A stretch of 54,583 nt of DNA from Alphaproteobacteria bacterium UBA2964 (lineage in GTDB: Bacteria; Pseudomonadota; Alphaproteobacteria; MPNO01; UBA2964): assembly GCA_905182615.1 (NCBI GenBank), contig CAJJCG010000045.1:1-54583 (forward strand), in the 5' to 3' direction. Under the pieces are notes generated by a model, which was not told the origin of the DNA, searched no databases, and was given only the letters and a program-made list of their open reading frames with translations. Each line of letters opens with the position of its first letter. The first letter of the stretch is position 1. The position numbers and the translations under genes are program-made. Positions 18,302 to 30,045 of the stretch are shown here, one piece after another.

Positions 18302-19789
18302 TCAATTAAGATAACGGGTATTAAGGTGGGATTTAAAGGCCTCGGTGCCAAGCAGGGCCCCGGTCGCTTCAATCAGAATTTCATCGGTTGTTCCAAAAGA
18401 GCCCTTGCCGTGAATGTTGGCCCGCAACCAGTTCATCAGCGGCGCGAAATCGCCCTTGGAGATTCCAGATTTTATAGCGCCATCTGCGGCGCAGGCTGCC
18501 TGAAATATCTGTGCTGCCGCGAGGGCACCCATCGTATAGGTCGGGAAATACCCAAAGGCACCGTCGAACCAGTGAATATCCTGTAGACAACCAACGCGAT
18601 CACTATCGGGTACAATGCCAAGGAGCTCCTTCATGCCATCGTTCCACGCACTCGGCAGGTCAGCGATTTCCATATCACCGGCGATCAGGGCTCGTTCCAA
18701 TCGATAGCGCAAGATCACATGCGCCGGATAGGTGACCTCATCTGCATCGACGCGGATCAAGCCCCGCTCCACCCGCGCCTGCAATCTCTGCATATTCTCC
18801 GGCGACCATGCTGGCCCAATACCATCGAAAGCCGCCTGCATCACCGGCGCCGCAAAGGTCAGAAACTCAATTCCCCGGCAAACCTGCATCTCAACTAGGA
18901 GCGACTGGCTTTCATGTAAGGCCATACCACGGGCCTGACCAACTGGCTGCAGGCGCCAATCTACCGGGAGGCCGCGCTGATACATTGCGTGCCCGGTCTC
19001 GTGCAGTACACCCATCAGACTCTGAGCAAAATCATCTTCCTCGTAGCGCGTCGTAATCCGGACATCATCGGGCACGCCGCCGCAGAATGGGTGAAGACTG
19101 ATATCGAGTCGCCCGTGATCAAACTCGAAACCGACATGCTCCATCAGATTTGTGGCCAATGTGCGCTGTGCTTCAAGGTTGAATGGCCCCTGGGGTTGGA
19201 GCGGGTCTCCTACCGCCGTCTGATGTGCTAACGCGTTATCGAGAAAATCGGGCAGAAATGCCGCAAGATCATCAAACAAGTAATCAATATCGGCCATACG
19301 GGTTTCGGGTTCAAATTGATCAAGCAAGGCTTCATAGGGTGTTACCCCGAGAACAGACGCTTTGGTCTGGGCCTTTTGTCGAACGAGATCCAAAACCTCG
19401 GAAAGAGACTCCGACACGGCCGCAAAGTCGTCCTTTGGCCGGGCATCGCGCCAGATCATTCCACAGCGGCTCGACGCCTTGCTCAGAGCCTCAACCAAAT
19501 CACCTTCGACCGCGTTTGCATGGCGCCAGAGACGGCGCATCTCACGCATGTTAGCCACCTGCCAAGCATCCGCGGGCGGTACTTCTTCAGCTGCATCAAG
19601 CAATGTCGCCAGCGTGGAATCGGTGAGCAGGTCGTGAATGGTGAGTTTCATCGCGGCCAACTGTTCGGCGCGAGATTCCGCTCCACCTTTCGGCATAATC
19701 ACCGACATATCCCAGTGCAGAATGCCTTCAGCTTCTTCCAACGCGCCAATGCGCCGGAATCGGGTTTCAAGCTCTATATACGGGTTCAT
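18302..19789 (-). CDS. Carboxypeptidase M32 (Taq-type)
   Basis: 495-residue metallocarboxypeptidase of family M32, cytosolic, removing C-terminal residues from peptides. The zinc motif HExxH is HETGH (about residues 262-266, within GVLHETGHAMYQRGLP), and the upstream signature HPFCGGVPDDVRITTRY is diagnostic of the family. A downstream glutamate in LHESQSLLVE supplies the third zinc ligand. It stands 130 bases upstream of thrC on the same strand and is read divergently from the NAPRTase-like gene. Confidence 0.94.
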   Translation of the reverse strand: MNPYIELETRFRRIGALEEAEGILHWDMSVIMPKGGAESRAEQLAAMKLTIHDLLTDSTLATLLDAAEEVPPADAWQVANMREMRRLWRHANAVEGDLVEALSKASSRCGMIWRDARPKDDFAAVSESLSEVLDLVRQKAQTKASVLGVTPYEALLDQFEPETRMADIDYLFDDLAAFLPDFLDNALAHQTAVGDPLQPQGPFNLEAQRTLATNLMEHVGFEFDHGRLDISLHPFCGGVPDDVRITTRYEEDDFAQSLMGVLHETGHAMYQRGLPVDWRLQPVGQARGMALHESQSLLVEMQVCRGIEFLTFAAPVMQAAFDGIGPAWSPENMQRLQARVERGLIRVDADEVTYPAHVILRYRLERALIAGDMEIADLPSAWNDGMKELLGIVPDSDRVGCLQDIHWFDGAFGYFPTYTMGALAAAQIFQAACAADGAIKSGISKGDFAPLMNWLRANIHGKGSFGTTDEILIEATGALLGTEAFKSHLNTRYLN

Positions 19790-19906
19790 AAGGCCTTCAT
19801 CACTATCAATTCATCAAACAGGCTACTGCACAATGGCACTACCGCTTGGGGTCCATTATGTGCTTGAATACACTAGATTACTCGCCTAGCGCGCACGAGC
19901 AATATC

Positions 19907-21088
19907 ATGGCCACCACTGTAACCCCAAAGGGAAAACCTACCACGCCCAAAGTAATTGGCGAGGCCAGCTGGCCGACTGGACAGTCGGAGATCGACGGCT
20001 GGACTGATAAGTATTTTTCCCGAACCAAGCAGGCTGTTGCCAAGTTCGGCGATGCCCAGGTTACCTATGCATTATTTATGCGCCGCCCGGTGGTTTCTGC
20101 GCCGCGACTGGCGGTTGATTGGCTACAGGCGGTTGCCACAGAACGCAGCACCACCTTTGAAGTCGACCTAAAGTATAAAGAAGGCAAGTGGGTCGGCGCT
20201 GGCGAACCAATCGCCTACGTTACCGGCTCATTCTCTCAACTTGTCGACCTTGAGACATTGCTCCTCCAGAAACTCGGCCCGGCCTGCGTTGCCGCCTATA
20301 ACGCATATTCAATGTGTGCCGATCTGCCCAAGGTCGCCTTTATGGCGATGGATGCCCGCCACTGCGCCGGCACTAGCATGGCCGAGATGATGGCCTATGC
20401 AGCCTCAGTAGGGTCGGCAAAAGCGCGCAAGAAAGTGGACGCCATTGGCTTTATTGGCAACGCCACTGATGCCACGGCGCATTATTTTGGTGAAGAAGAC
20501 GGCAAGGGTACGATGCCGCATGCCTTTATCGGTTATGCAGGCAGTACATTGCGGGCCGCTGAAATGTTCCGTGAAGCGTTCCCCGACATGCCGATGACGG
20601 TACTGGTCGATTATTTCGGGCAAGAAGTCACCGACACGCTCGCCGTCTGTAAGAAATTTCCGGAACTCGTCGAGCAGGGACAGATTTCCTTCCGGCTCGA
20701 CACACCGGGTAGCCGTTATATTGAAGGACTTGATCCGGCGGCGTCCTATGCGGTGCTGGAACGCCACGTGCCGGAAGTTGTCCGTGGCTATCGTTCAGAA
20801 ATCCAGCTTTCCTATCTGGTTGGTGCCGGAGTCTCCGCCGCCGCTATTTGGCGGATGCGTGAAGTACTCGATAGCGAAGGTTTCAAGAACGCCAAAATCG
20901 TTGCTTCAAGCGGGTTCGGCCCCGCTAAGTGTCATCTGTTTGCCGAGGCCCAAGCTCCGGTCGATGTCATTGGGACAGGCAGTTATTTGCCAACAACCTG
21001 GAGCGAAACCTACGCCACCGCCGATATCATCGAGTATGACGGTACCGCCCGGGTTAAGCTTGGCCGGGAGTTCCTGCTCCGTCGTTAG
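19907..21088 (+). CDS. Nicotinate phosphoribosyltransferase-like enzyme
   Basis: 393 residues related to nicotinate phosphoribosyltransferases, which join nicotinate to PRPP for NAD salvage. Supporting segments are the early FG/TYALFMRRPV stretch, DARHCAGTSMAEMMAYAAS, the central FIGNATDATA and the phosphate-binding SSGFGPAKCHLF / IGTGSYLP near the C-terminus. It is shorter and more divergent than PncB, so the substrate could differ within the type II PRTase fold. The 3' end overlaps the convergent DMT transporter gene by 35 bases. Confidence 0.78.
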   Translation: MATTVTPKGKPTTPKVIGEASWPTGQSEIDGWTDKYFSRTKQAVAKFGDAQVTYALFMRRPVVSAPRLAVDWLQAVATERSTTFEVDLKYKEGKWVGAGEPIAYVTGSFSQLVDLETLLLQKLGPACVAAYNAYSMCADLPKVAFMAMDARHCAGTSMAEMMAYAASVGSAKARKKVDAIGFIGNATDATAHYFGEEDGKGTMPHAFIGYAGSTLRAAEMFREAFPDMPMTVLVDYFGQEVTDTLAVCKKFPELVEQGQISFRLDTPGSRYIEGLDPAASYAVLERHVPEVVRGYRSEIQLSYLVGAGVSAAAIWRMREVLDSEGFKNAKIVASSGFGPAKCHLFAEAQAPVDVIGTGSYLPTTWSETYATADIIEYDGTARVKLGREFLLRR

Positions 21089-21989
21089 AAGATTCTTTTT
21101 TCGCAGCTTCCCGATAGAGTACATAATACGAGCTGGCGAAAATCAATCCCGCCCCCAGCCATGTCCAGGGCGATGGCAACTCGGCAAATAATATAAAGGC
21201 AAATAAGACACTCGCAGGGAGCCGGACAAAGTTAAACGGCTGCACTACGCGTGCATCAGCTGCCCGCACGGAATAGGCGTGGCATAATCCTGCTACGAGT
21301 TGGAGTGTCCCCAGGGCGAGAATCAAGGGCACATCAGACCATTCTGGCGTTACCCAGACATAGAGGGCCGGACCGAGCGCCAAGGGCAAGGCTAGCAACT
21401 GTCCATAAAACGTTATCTGAGCCGGCGTATCGGTCCGAGATAAAGATTTAATACAGATGTTTACGGCAGAATAGGCAAAGGCGGTCACGAGAACTGCCGC
21501 TGCCGCCAAAGTGAGGTCGATGATCCCAGGCCGGAGAATGACCAGGGCACCGATAAAGGCAACTCCACAGGCAACCCACGCTTCCTTTCCCGCCCTTTCT
21601 TTCAAGAGCAGGACAGCCATCACGATAGTGATTATTGGTACCAGAAACAGCAGGGCGTAGACCTCCCCAATTGGCATTTTAGCCAATCCATAGAAGACAC
21701 ACACCATACCTGTATAGCTGAGCACGGTTCTAATCAGATAAAGTGGCAGACGTGTAGTCGATAATGTGCCGAGCCGCGCCGTCCGAAACATCCAAGGCCC
21801 GAGGAGTAGCAACCCTACGGCGCTGCGAAAAAACACCAATTGAAAGGTATTATACGTGCCAGATAGCTCACGGATGCAAACAGCCGACAGACCGATCATG
21901 ACCGATGCCGCGCACATCCACAGCGCCCCTCGAACAGCCGACTGCTTCCAGAAGGCTGCGCTCGGCACTAGCGACGCCCCTGCCACCAA
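21054..21989 (-). CDS. EamA/DMT-superfamily membrane transporter
   Basis: 311 residues with about ten hydrophobic helices arranged as two EamA repeats (about 18-150 and 165-295), typical of drug/metabolite exporters. The substrate cannot be told. The apparent start is a TTG at 21989 that overlaps the SURF1 stop region by 22 bases; internal GTG codons at residues 2 and 8 are alternatives. It is the last minus-strand gene behind the cox cluster, and its end overlaps the NAPRTase-like gene. It is probably cotranscribed with SURF1. Confidence 0.85.
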   Translation of the reverse strand: MVAGASLVPSAAFWKQSAVRGALWMCAASVMIGLSAVCIRELSGTYNTFQLVFFRSAVGLLLLGPWMFRTARLGTLSTTRLPLYLIRTVLSYTGMVCVFYGLAKMPIGEVYALLFLVPIITIVMAVLLLKERAGKEAWVACGVAFIGALVILRPGIIDLTLAAAAVLVTAFAYSAVNICIKSLSRTDTPAQITFYGQLLALPLALGPALYVWVTPEWSDVPLILALGTLQLVAGLCHAYSVRAADARVVQPFNFVRLPASVLFAFILFAELPSPWTWLGAGLIFASSYYVLYREAAKKESSNDGAGTPGQA

Positions 21990-22690
21990 TAGACGATAGA
22001 CAGAACCAAGAGCCCTAGCGCCATGCCATACCAGGTCAGGACATATTGCAGATGATTATTAGTGGGCATTCTGATCCCGCCGCCACCAAGCGGAAATCCA
22101 CCAGGATTGGGAGAGGCATCAGCAACCACCCAATAGGCCGCGACCCGTTGTAATTTCTGCTTCGCCGCCATTTCGGTGGGAGATACTCGGAACCATTGGT
22201 TCTTCTGTGGATCATTCAGGTGTTCAAAATAGTTCAGTTTACGCGGCCAACCCGCCGTTCCGACAATCGAGACAGCTCGCTGCTTCTGTGCTTCCGGTCG
22301 CTTGGCAGGGTCTCTCCGCGCCTCAGGAACCCAACCACGGTCGACTAAAACAATCTCACCTGAAGCATATTTCAGCGGTGTAATAATGTGCCCACCAGGA
22401 CTTCCTCGAAAGGACCGTGGCCCAACGAAGATTTCTTTGTCATGGAGAAAACGTCCCCTCGCAACGACACGCCGAAAAGCCTCTGGTTTGCTACTCAGCG
22501 GCTTCGATATCTGGAGAGGCGTCAATGCGAGCTTTGCCTGTCGGTCAGCGATCAACCCTTCTTTCCAAGTCAATCGTTGGAGCTGCCAGGTTCCCATGAC
22601 AATGAGAACGCAAAAGGCGCCAAAGGCTACTACCGCCAGTCCTTTGCCGGTTCTTCCACTTAGTGACTGAAAGGTGACGTCATTCGTCAT
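21968..22690 (-). CDS. SURF1-family cytochrome oxidase assembly protein
   Basis: 240 residues. SURF1 (Shy1) helps heme a insertion into cytochrome oxidase subunit I. The architecture matches: an N-terminal membrane helix (about 15-35), a periplasmic domain with family motifs (GTWQLQRLTWKEGLI, FVGPRSFRGSPGGHIITPL, LVDRGWVPE), and a C-terminal helix preceded by NNHLQYVLTWYG. I use the ATG at 22688-22690, embedded in the end of the DUF983 gene (11-base overlap), in preference to a TTG 33 bases upstream. Confidence 0.93.
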   Translation of the reverse strand: MTNDVTFQSLSGRTGKGLAVVAFGAFCVLIVMGTWQLQRLTWKEGLIADRQAKLALTPLQISKPLSSKPEAFRRVVARGRFLHDKEIFVGPRSFRGSPGGHIITPLKYASGEIVLVDRGWVPEARRDPAKRPEAQKQRAVSIVGTAGWPRKLNYFEHLNDPQKNQWFRVSPTEMAAKQKLQRVAAYWVVADASPNPGGFPLGGGGIRMPTNNHLQYVLTWYGMALGLLVLSIVYWWQGRR

Positions 22691-23051
22691 ATTCGTGGCG
22701 CAGGTTTTTAAAATGATAGGCAATCAATGTTGCCTTCACCGGACGTAAAAATGCAATAGCCAGAGCGATAATCACTGGCGGCCACAAAATCAGGTGTGCC
22801 CATATCGGCGGACCAAAAGCCGCCTCAAACTTCAACGCCAGAGGCACGACGAGTCCGCCAAGCAGAAAGATCACGAAAACTGAGGCGCCGTCACCGGTAT
22901 CATGAGGGGAAAGGTCAAGCTCGCAGACCGAACATTTCTCAGAGACCGTCAAAAGACCATTATACAAACTGCCCTTGCCACAACGTGGGCAGCAGCAACG
23001 CCTTCCCGCGTGAAATGGGGGTATTTTTGGATAATGAATAGGGTCCGGCAT
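22680..23051 (-). CDS. DUF983 family membrane protein
   Basis: 123 residues. An N-terminal zinc-ribbon-like region (CCCPRCGKGSLYNG, then CSVCELDLS) precedes two hydrophobic helices (about 55-75 and 82-102). DUF983 proteins are regularly encoded between coxC and SURF1 in alphaproteobacteria, so a role in oxidase biogenesis is likely but unproven. The 3' end overlaps the SURF1 start. A terminator-like hairpin lies just upstream, between this gene and coxC. Confidence 0.9.
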   Translation of the reverse strand: MPDPIHYPKIPPFHAGRRCCCPRCGKGSLYNGLLTVSEKCSVCELDLSPHDTGDGASVFVIFLLGGLVVPLALKFEAAFGPPIWAHLILWPPVIIALAIAFLRPVKATLIAYHFKNLRHEYDE

Positions 23052-23068
23052 CGCATTGTCCTTTCCCG

Positions 23069-23104
23069 AAAAAAATCACGCCGCAGTGGGATGCCGCAGC
23101 GTGA
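23069..23104 (-). terminator. Terminator or attenuator between coxC and the DUF983 gene
   Basis: On the minus strand, TCACGC and GCGTGA (plus-strand 23099-23104 and 23076-23081) form a 6-bp stem, directly followed by seven T (A-run at 23069-23075). It lies 27 bases past the coxC stop codon. Because DUF983 and SURF1 continue on the same strand, partial read-through may set their lower expression; this is inferred. Confidence 0.65.
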
Positions 23105-23130
23105 ATATTGTTAACTCTGGCAGGTGCCGA

Positions 23131-23994
23131 TCAGTGTGTGACGGCGCTGCCTGCTCCCCACCAATAGATGCAGATGAACAGGAACAGCCAGACGACATCA
23201 ACGAAATGCCAATACCAGGCTGCTGCCTCGAATCCAAAATGATGATCCTGTTTGAAGTGGTCTTTATGCGTCCGATAAAAGCAGACGATCAGGAATATTG
23301 TTCCAACGATGACATGGAAACCATGGAAGCCGGTAGCCATATAGAAAATAGTCGGATAGATCCCGCCTTTTCCTGCCACCCCTTCTTCAAACGCAAAGGC
23401 AAAGGCAGCATGGGCATATTCGTACCCCTGAACTCCAGAAAACACGAGGCCGAGAAAAATTGTCAGGCCCAGTCCCTGTAATACATGATCCTTCTTGCCT
23501 TCGAGCAGCGCATGATGCGCCCAGGTCAACGTAACACCCGAGGTCAACAGAATGAGAGTGTTGAGGAACGGCAGGCCCCAGGGATCAAACGGAATGATAC
23601 CGGCTGGCGGCCACATACCCTTGATCGTTTCCGGCGGGAACAGGCTGGCATTAAAGAAGGCCCAGAACCAGGCAACAAAGAACATTACCTCTGAGGCGAT
23701 GAACAGTGCCATGCCATACCGCATGCCGATCTGAACCGGTATCGAGTGATGGCACTGGAAGGTGGCTTCCATGGCAACATCGCGGAACCAGAAGAACATT
23801 GTCGCTGCGACACCAAGGAATCCAAGGGCCATTAGCCATGATCCACCGTCATGCATATAGATGACGGTACCGACCGCTAAGACGCCAGCGCTGAGCGCAC
23901 CTACGACTGGCCAGGGACTTGGATCAACCAGATGCCAAGGATGTTTGTGTTCTGCGCCGTGTGCATCGGCAGTGGTGTCAGCGGGTGCAACCAT
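23131..23994 (-). CDS. coxC: Cytochrome c oxidase subunit III
   Basis: Structural subunit III of the aa3-type oxidase, 287 residues with seven predicted helices. Conserved stretches include the N-terminal HPWHLVDPSPWPVVGAL, the RDVAMEATFQCHHS segment, the acidic helix with ASEVMFFVAWFWAFF, and the C-terminal AAAWYWHFVDVVWLFLFICIYWWG. GGAAG lies a few bases before the ATG. It comes after ctaG in the order coxB-coxA-ctaB-small protein-ctaG-coxC. Confidence 0.97.
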   Translation of the reverse strand: MVAPADTTADAHGAEHKHPWHLVDPSPWPVVGALSAGVLAVGTVIYMHDGGSWLMALGFLGVAATMFFWFRDVAMEATFQCHHSIPVQIGMRYGMALFIASEVMFFVAWFWAFFNASLFPPETIKGMWPPAGIIPFDPWGLPFLNTLILLTSGVTLTWAHHALLEGKKDHVLQGLGLTIFLGLVFSGVQGYEYAHAAFAFAFEEGVAGKGGIYPTIFYMATGFHGFHVIVGTIFLIVCFYRTHKDHFKQDHHFGFEAAAWYWHFVDVVWLFLFICIYWWGAGSAVTH

Positions 23995-24026
23995 TTTCGT
24001 ACTTCCCGTGGTTTGTTATAGCTATA

Positions 24027-24632
24027 TCAATTCACCGCAGTGCCGGACGTACCCGCTTGCGATGTCTTCGTGGTCCAGGCAGATCGTTTGGGTGTTTTAC
24101 CCTTAGACGTTACCGATTTAAAAAACGTGTATGACAGAGTGATGGTTTCAACATCATCAAGGCCCCGATCATTAGCAATTGCCGGATCAATATGGAACTG
24201 AACCGGTAAATCAACGCGTGCGCCTGCTTTAAGAGTTTGTTCGGTAAAGCAGAAGCAATCGACTTTATTAAAATATTTCCCAGCCTTATTGGGCACGACA
24301 TTAAAGGTCGCGGTACCGGTGACGTCGTATTTCGCCAGCGACTTAGCTTCATAAAATGCTAGGACTGGTTCTCCGATTTTTACGGTTACCAAATTTTGGA
24401 CGGCGTTGAATGTCCAAGGAAGCTCTGAATTCATGTCAGCGTTAAACCGGACAGTGATTTTGCGGTCAAGAATAGATTTCGCCGCTCCTTCCGCCACCTG
24501 TGTTGTACCGCCATATCCCGTCACCTTGCAGAACAACTCATAGAGCGGCACCGCATAAGCTGTCAGTGTTGTCATTCCTGCAAGAATGCACAGCACACCA
24601 AAGATCGTGACTGTTTTTCCGTGGCGGCTCAT
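24027..24632 (-). CDS. ctaG: Cytochrome c oxidase copper chaperone CtaG (Cox11)
   Basis: Delivers copper to the CuB site of subunit I. 201 residues: a short cytoplasmic tail, one membrane helix (about 9-29) and a periplasmic immunoglobulin-like domain. The copper-binding C-x-C motif is in KVDCFCFTEQ (about 123-132), and a third conserved Cys lies just after the helix (LFCKVTGYGGTT). The ATG overlaps the preceding 45-residue gene by four bases. The C-terminal tail of about 30 residues is Lys/Thr/Ser-rich and may be disordered. Confidence 0.96.
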   Translation of the reverse strand: MSRHGKTVTIFGVLCILAGMTTLTAYAVPLYELFCKVTGYGGTTQVAEGAAKSILDRKITVRFNADMNSELPWTFNAVQNLVTVKIGEPVLAFYEAKSLAKYDVTGTATFNVVPNKAGKYFNKVDCFCFTEQTLKAGARVDLPVQFHIDPAIANDRGLDDVETITLSYTFFKSVTSKGKTPKRSAWTTKTSQAGTSGTAVN

Positions 24633-24766
24633 TCAAAGAACCCCATACGGACAAGTGAAACCAAATAGAACAAGCCGACCATCCCGATCAGCACAAGGAC
24701 CAAGGCCCGATTGAGCCGTTTTCGCTTGGCTTTCAGTTCGTCTGGATTATCCATGGTCATATCCAT
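24629..24766 (-). CDS. 45-residue membrane protein of the cox operon (CoxF-like)
   Basis: Small gene filling the gap between ctaB and ctaG. Its product starts MDMTMDNPDELKAKRKRLNR, followed by one hydrophobic helix (residues 21-40) and the tail MGFFE. It begins three bases after the ctaB stop codon and ends in an ATGA overlap with ctaG, so it is translationally coupled on both sides. Small single-helix proteins occupy this position in other alphaproteobacterial cox operons (named CoxF in some). The acidic-then-basic N-terminus followed by a helix fits that group. The internal ATGs at codons 3 and 5 are alternative starts. Confidence 0.82.
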   Translation of the reverse strand: MDMTMDNPDELKAKRKRLNRALVLVLIGMVGLFYLVSLVRMGFFE

Positions 24767-24769
24767 TGA

Positions 24770-25684
24770 TCACCCAACAAGTCCAATTGCCTTATCGGCG
24801 ATAAGCGCCGCAAACAGCAGGAACAGATACAAGATTGAAAAAGCAAAGGTCCGGCGCGCATAGAGATCGCCTGTTTCACGGTAAACCGCAACGCAAAACC
24901 CAACAAAGATTGCTCCAAGCGCGGCTGCGAAACCGCCATAGAACCAGCTCGACATGCCTATAAAAGTCGGCGCCATTCCCAACGGAGCTAATAGAACCGA
25001 ATACAGAACGATTTGTCTCTTGGTTTCCTTCTCACCGGCAACCACCGGCATCATTGGCACGCCAGCTTTTTCATAATCACCGCGGCGATACAGGGCCAAA
25101 GCCCAGAAATGGGGCGGCGTCCACATAAAGATGATCGCGAAAAGGACAATAGAACTCAGTGAAATATCACCCGTAACCGCAGCCCAGCCTACCATTGGCG
25201 GAAAAGCACCAGCGGCGCCACCAATGACAATATTCTGCGGCGTCCGGCGTTTCAGCCAAATCGTGTAGATGAAGACATAGAACGCGATGGTAAAGGCCAG
25301 CAAAGCTGCAGCAGCCCAACCAACGGCAAGCCCCATCACCATGACAGACCACAGAGAGAGCGCGACACCAAAAGCAAGCGCAGCCCCTGGTTCAATGCGT
25401 CCTTTAGGAACAGGCCGCTCGGCCGTACGTTCCATCACCGCATCGATATCGCGGTCGTACCACATATTAATAGCACCAGACGCTCCGGCACCAACGGCGA
25501 TACAAAGGACGGCAACGGCGGCAATCACTGGGTGGATAGTACCGGGTGCCAAATACAATCCGGCGAACCCGGTGAACACTACCAACGACATGACGCGTGG
25601 TTTGAGCAAGGCGACGTAATCGGCGACTTCTCCGCCCGCCGGCACCGCTGCCGTCATCATCATGTTGCCTGACTTTTCCGTCAC
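24770..25684 (-). CDS. ctaB: Protoheme IX farnesyltransferase
   Basis: Converts heme B to heme O, the precursor of the heme a used by subunit I. UbiA-superfamily membrane protein of 304 residues with about nine helices. The first Asp-rich prenyl-diphosphate motif is in [19 protein letters not shown] (about 93-111), and a second Asp-containing loop is in [20 protein letters not shown] start at 25682-25684, with GGGAAAG upstream; a cluster of ATGs at codons 8-10 is possible. It sits directly behind coxA. Confidence 0.96.
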   Translation of the reverse strand: MTEKSGNMMMTAAVPAGGEVADYVALLKPRVMSLVVFTGFAGLYLAPGTIHPVIAAVAVLCIAVGAGASGAINMWYDRDIDAVMERTAERPVPKGRIEPGAALAFGVALSLWSVMVMGLAVGWAAAALLAFTIAFYVFIYTIWLKRRTPQNIVIGGAAGAFPPMVGWAAVTGDISLSSIVLFAIIFMWTPPHFWALALYRRGDYEKAGVPMMPVVAGEKETKRQIVLYSVLLAPLGMAPTFIGMSSWFYGGFAAALGAIFVGFCVAVYRETGDLYARRTFAFSILYLFLLFAALIADKAIGLVG

Positions 25685-25719
25685 CGTGATATCTTTCCCT
25701 ATTACTCTACAAATACCGC

Positions 25720-28228
<2,509 letters not shown>

Positions 28229-28552
28229 CGCTCTCTTCCGTTCTTTGGCCTGAACAACAACACCCCTCCCGGCGAACCCCACCGGAAAAACTACGCTGCC
28301 ACAATGGCTACTAAGATTAACCAGGACTAATCCCGATAGAATCTTTAACTATATTACCCCATGCATTGGGCCCGCTGATAGCGTAAGCCACCGACGCGAC
28401 CCTATGTCGCAACTGCGTCCAGACAGAATGTGGACGATATGGTAAACAGGCCGTTAACAATTTAATAGCAAGCTCCGTTAAACAACCCCAGATTGGGGTT
28501 TTAGTGATAATTCATAAATATTTGCCGATTTTTCTCCTGAAAGGACTCTGGA
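28229..28552. promoter_or_regulatory. Divergent control region between coxB and tldD
   Basis: 324 bases that must hold the cox operon promoter (minus) and the tldD promoter (plus). A near-palindrome CCC-C-ATGCAT-T-GGG lies at about 28355-28368, beside an AT-rich TAATATAGT that could be a cox -10. A hairpin, AACCCCA (28484-28490), GAT, TGGGGTT (28494-28500), then TT, lies 52 bases before the tldD start. It is terminator-like, but no plus-strand gene precedes it, so it could be a leader hairpin. Confidence 0.45.
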
Positions 28553-29986
28553 GTGACCGATTTAGCCAAAACTGACCAACTCTTTTTCGAAAAAGCCGGG
28601 ATGGACCGCGATCGAATCAATGGCATCGTCGATGGCGCCCTCAAGGGGGCCGACGACGGCGAACTGTTTCTTGAATACCGGCAATCGGAAAGTCTGTCTT
28701 ATGATGACGGTCGATTGCGCAGCGCCTCCTTCGACACCACACAGGGGTTCGGATTAAGAGCGATTGCCGATGAGGCGGTTGGGTACTCGCACGCATCAGA
28801 ATTATCCGAAGCGGCAATCAAAAGGGCTGCGGAAACGGTCACCGCTGTTCATTCAGGATACAGCGGCAATGCCGCCGAAGCGCCTCAAGGTACTAACCAG
28901 TCTCTCTATACGGACACCAATCCTCTAGGTGAGGTCAGCTTCGAAAAGAAGGTGGCGCTGCTGGCCGAGATCGACGCCTATGCGAGAGCCAAAGATCCAC
29001 GGGTCGCACAGGTATCAGCCTCTATCTCCGGGGAATGGCAAGCAATTCAAATACTACGGGCCGGTGGCGACCGTGTTGCCGATATTCGTCCCTTGGTCCG
29101 CGTAAACGTCTCCATCGTTGCCGCCGATGGTGACCGTATGGAAACCGGCAGTAGCGGCACCGGCGGCCGTACCGGCTACGCCGGCTATATTGAACCCGAC
29201 CAGTGGCAGGCCCAGGTCGACGAAGCCTTACGTCAAGCGTTGATCAATCTCGACTCCGTCGCCACGCCCGCAGGCGAAATGCAAGTCGTCCTCGGAGCAG
29301 GTTGGCCGGGTATCCTGTTACATGAAGCCATCGGACATGGTCTGGAAGGCGATTTTAACCGCAAGAAAACGTCGGCTTTCTCAGGATTGATGGGGCAACG
29401 GGTTGCCTCTGAGGGCGTTACTGTTGTTGATGATGGGACCATCACCGACAGGCGCGGCTCTCTGTCGATTGATGACGAAGGAACACCGACATCACGGACA
29501 GTCCTCATCGAGGACGGCATTCTCGTCGGCTATATGCAGGATCGGCAAAATGCCCGGCTCATGGGGATGTCGCCTACAGGCAATGGTCGCCGCGAAAGTT
29601 TCGCCCATGCTCCAATGCCACGCATGACTAACACTTATATGATGGACGGCAACTATTCGCCGGAAGAAATCCTGAGCTCGGTTCAGAACGGTCTTTATGC
29701 CGTTAATTTTGGTGGCGGCCAGGTAGACATCACATCCGGCAAGTTCGTATTTACGGCCTCAGAAGCCTATCTCATCGAAAACGGTAAAATAGGAGCGCCT
29801 GTTAAAGGAGCCACGCTGATCGGCAACGGACCAGACGCTCTGACCCATGTGAAAATGATCGGCAACGACATGAAGCTAGATCCAGGTGTTGGAACTTGCG
29901 GCAAGGACGGCCAAGGTGTTCCCGTCGGGGTCGGCCAACCAACGATGCTTCTGGATAGTCTTACGGTTGGTGGCACAGCAGCGTAA
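28553..29986 (+). CDS. tldD: Metalloprotease TldD
   Basis: Zinc-metalloprotease subunit of the TldD/TldE heterodimer, which in E. coli degrades unfolded peptides and matures microcin B17 and CcdA. 477 residues; the active-site HExxxH is HEAIGHGLEGD (His257, Glu258, His262). GTG start at 28553. The partner tldE/pmbA is encoded separately at 41.8 kb in this window. A hairpin precedes the gene and a terminator follows it, so it appears monocistronic. Confidence 0.96.
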   Translation: MTDLAKTDQLFFEKAGMDRDRINGIVDGALKGADDGELFLEYRQSESLSYDDGRLRSASFDTTQGFGLRAIADEAVGYSHASELSEAAIKRAAETVTAVHSGYSGNAAEAPQGTNQSLYTDTNPLGEVSFEKKVALLAEIDAYARAKDPRVAQVSASISGEWQAIQILRAGGDRVADIRPLVRVNVSIVAADGDRMETGSSGTGGRTGYAGYIEPDQWQAQVDEALRQALINLDSVATPAGEMQVVLGAGWPGILLHEAIGHGLEGDFNRKKTSAFSGLMGQRVASEGVTVVDDGTITDRRGSLSIDDEGTPTSRTVLIEDGILVGYMQDRQNARLMGMSPTGNGRRESFAHAPMPRMTNTYMMDGNYSPEEILSSVQNGLYAVNFGGGQVDITSGKFVFTASEAYLIENGKIGAPVKGATLIGNGPDALTHVKMIGNDMKLDPGVGTCGKDGQGVPVGVGQPTMLLDSLTVGGTAA

Positions 29987-29991
29987 TCGCG

Positions 29992-30016
29992 ACGCCGACA
30001 CACCTAGTCGGCGTTT
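29992..30016 (+). terminator. Intrinsic terminator after tldD
   Basis: Perfect 8-bp stem ACGCCGAC (29992-29999) and GTCGGCGT (30007-30014), with a 7-base loop, five bases past the tldD stop codon. The T-tail is short (TTTCC), so efficiency may be moderate. Confidence 0.7.
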
Positions 30017-30045
30017 CCTGACGATAAATTATACTTTTTGAGGAC

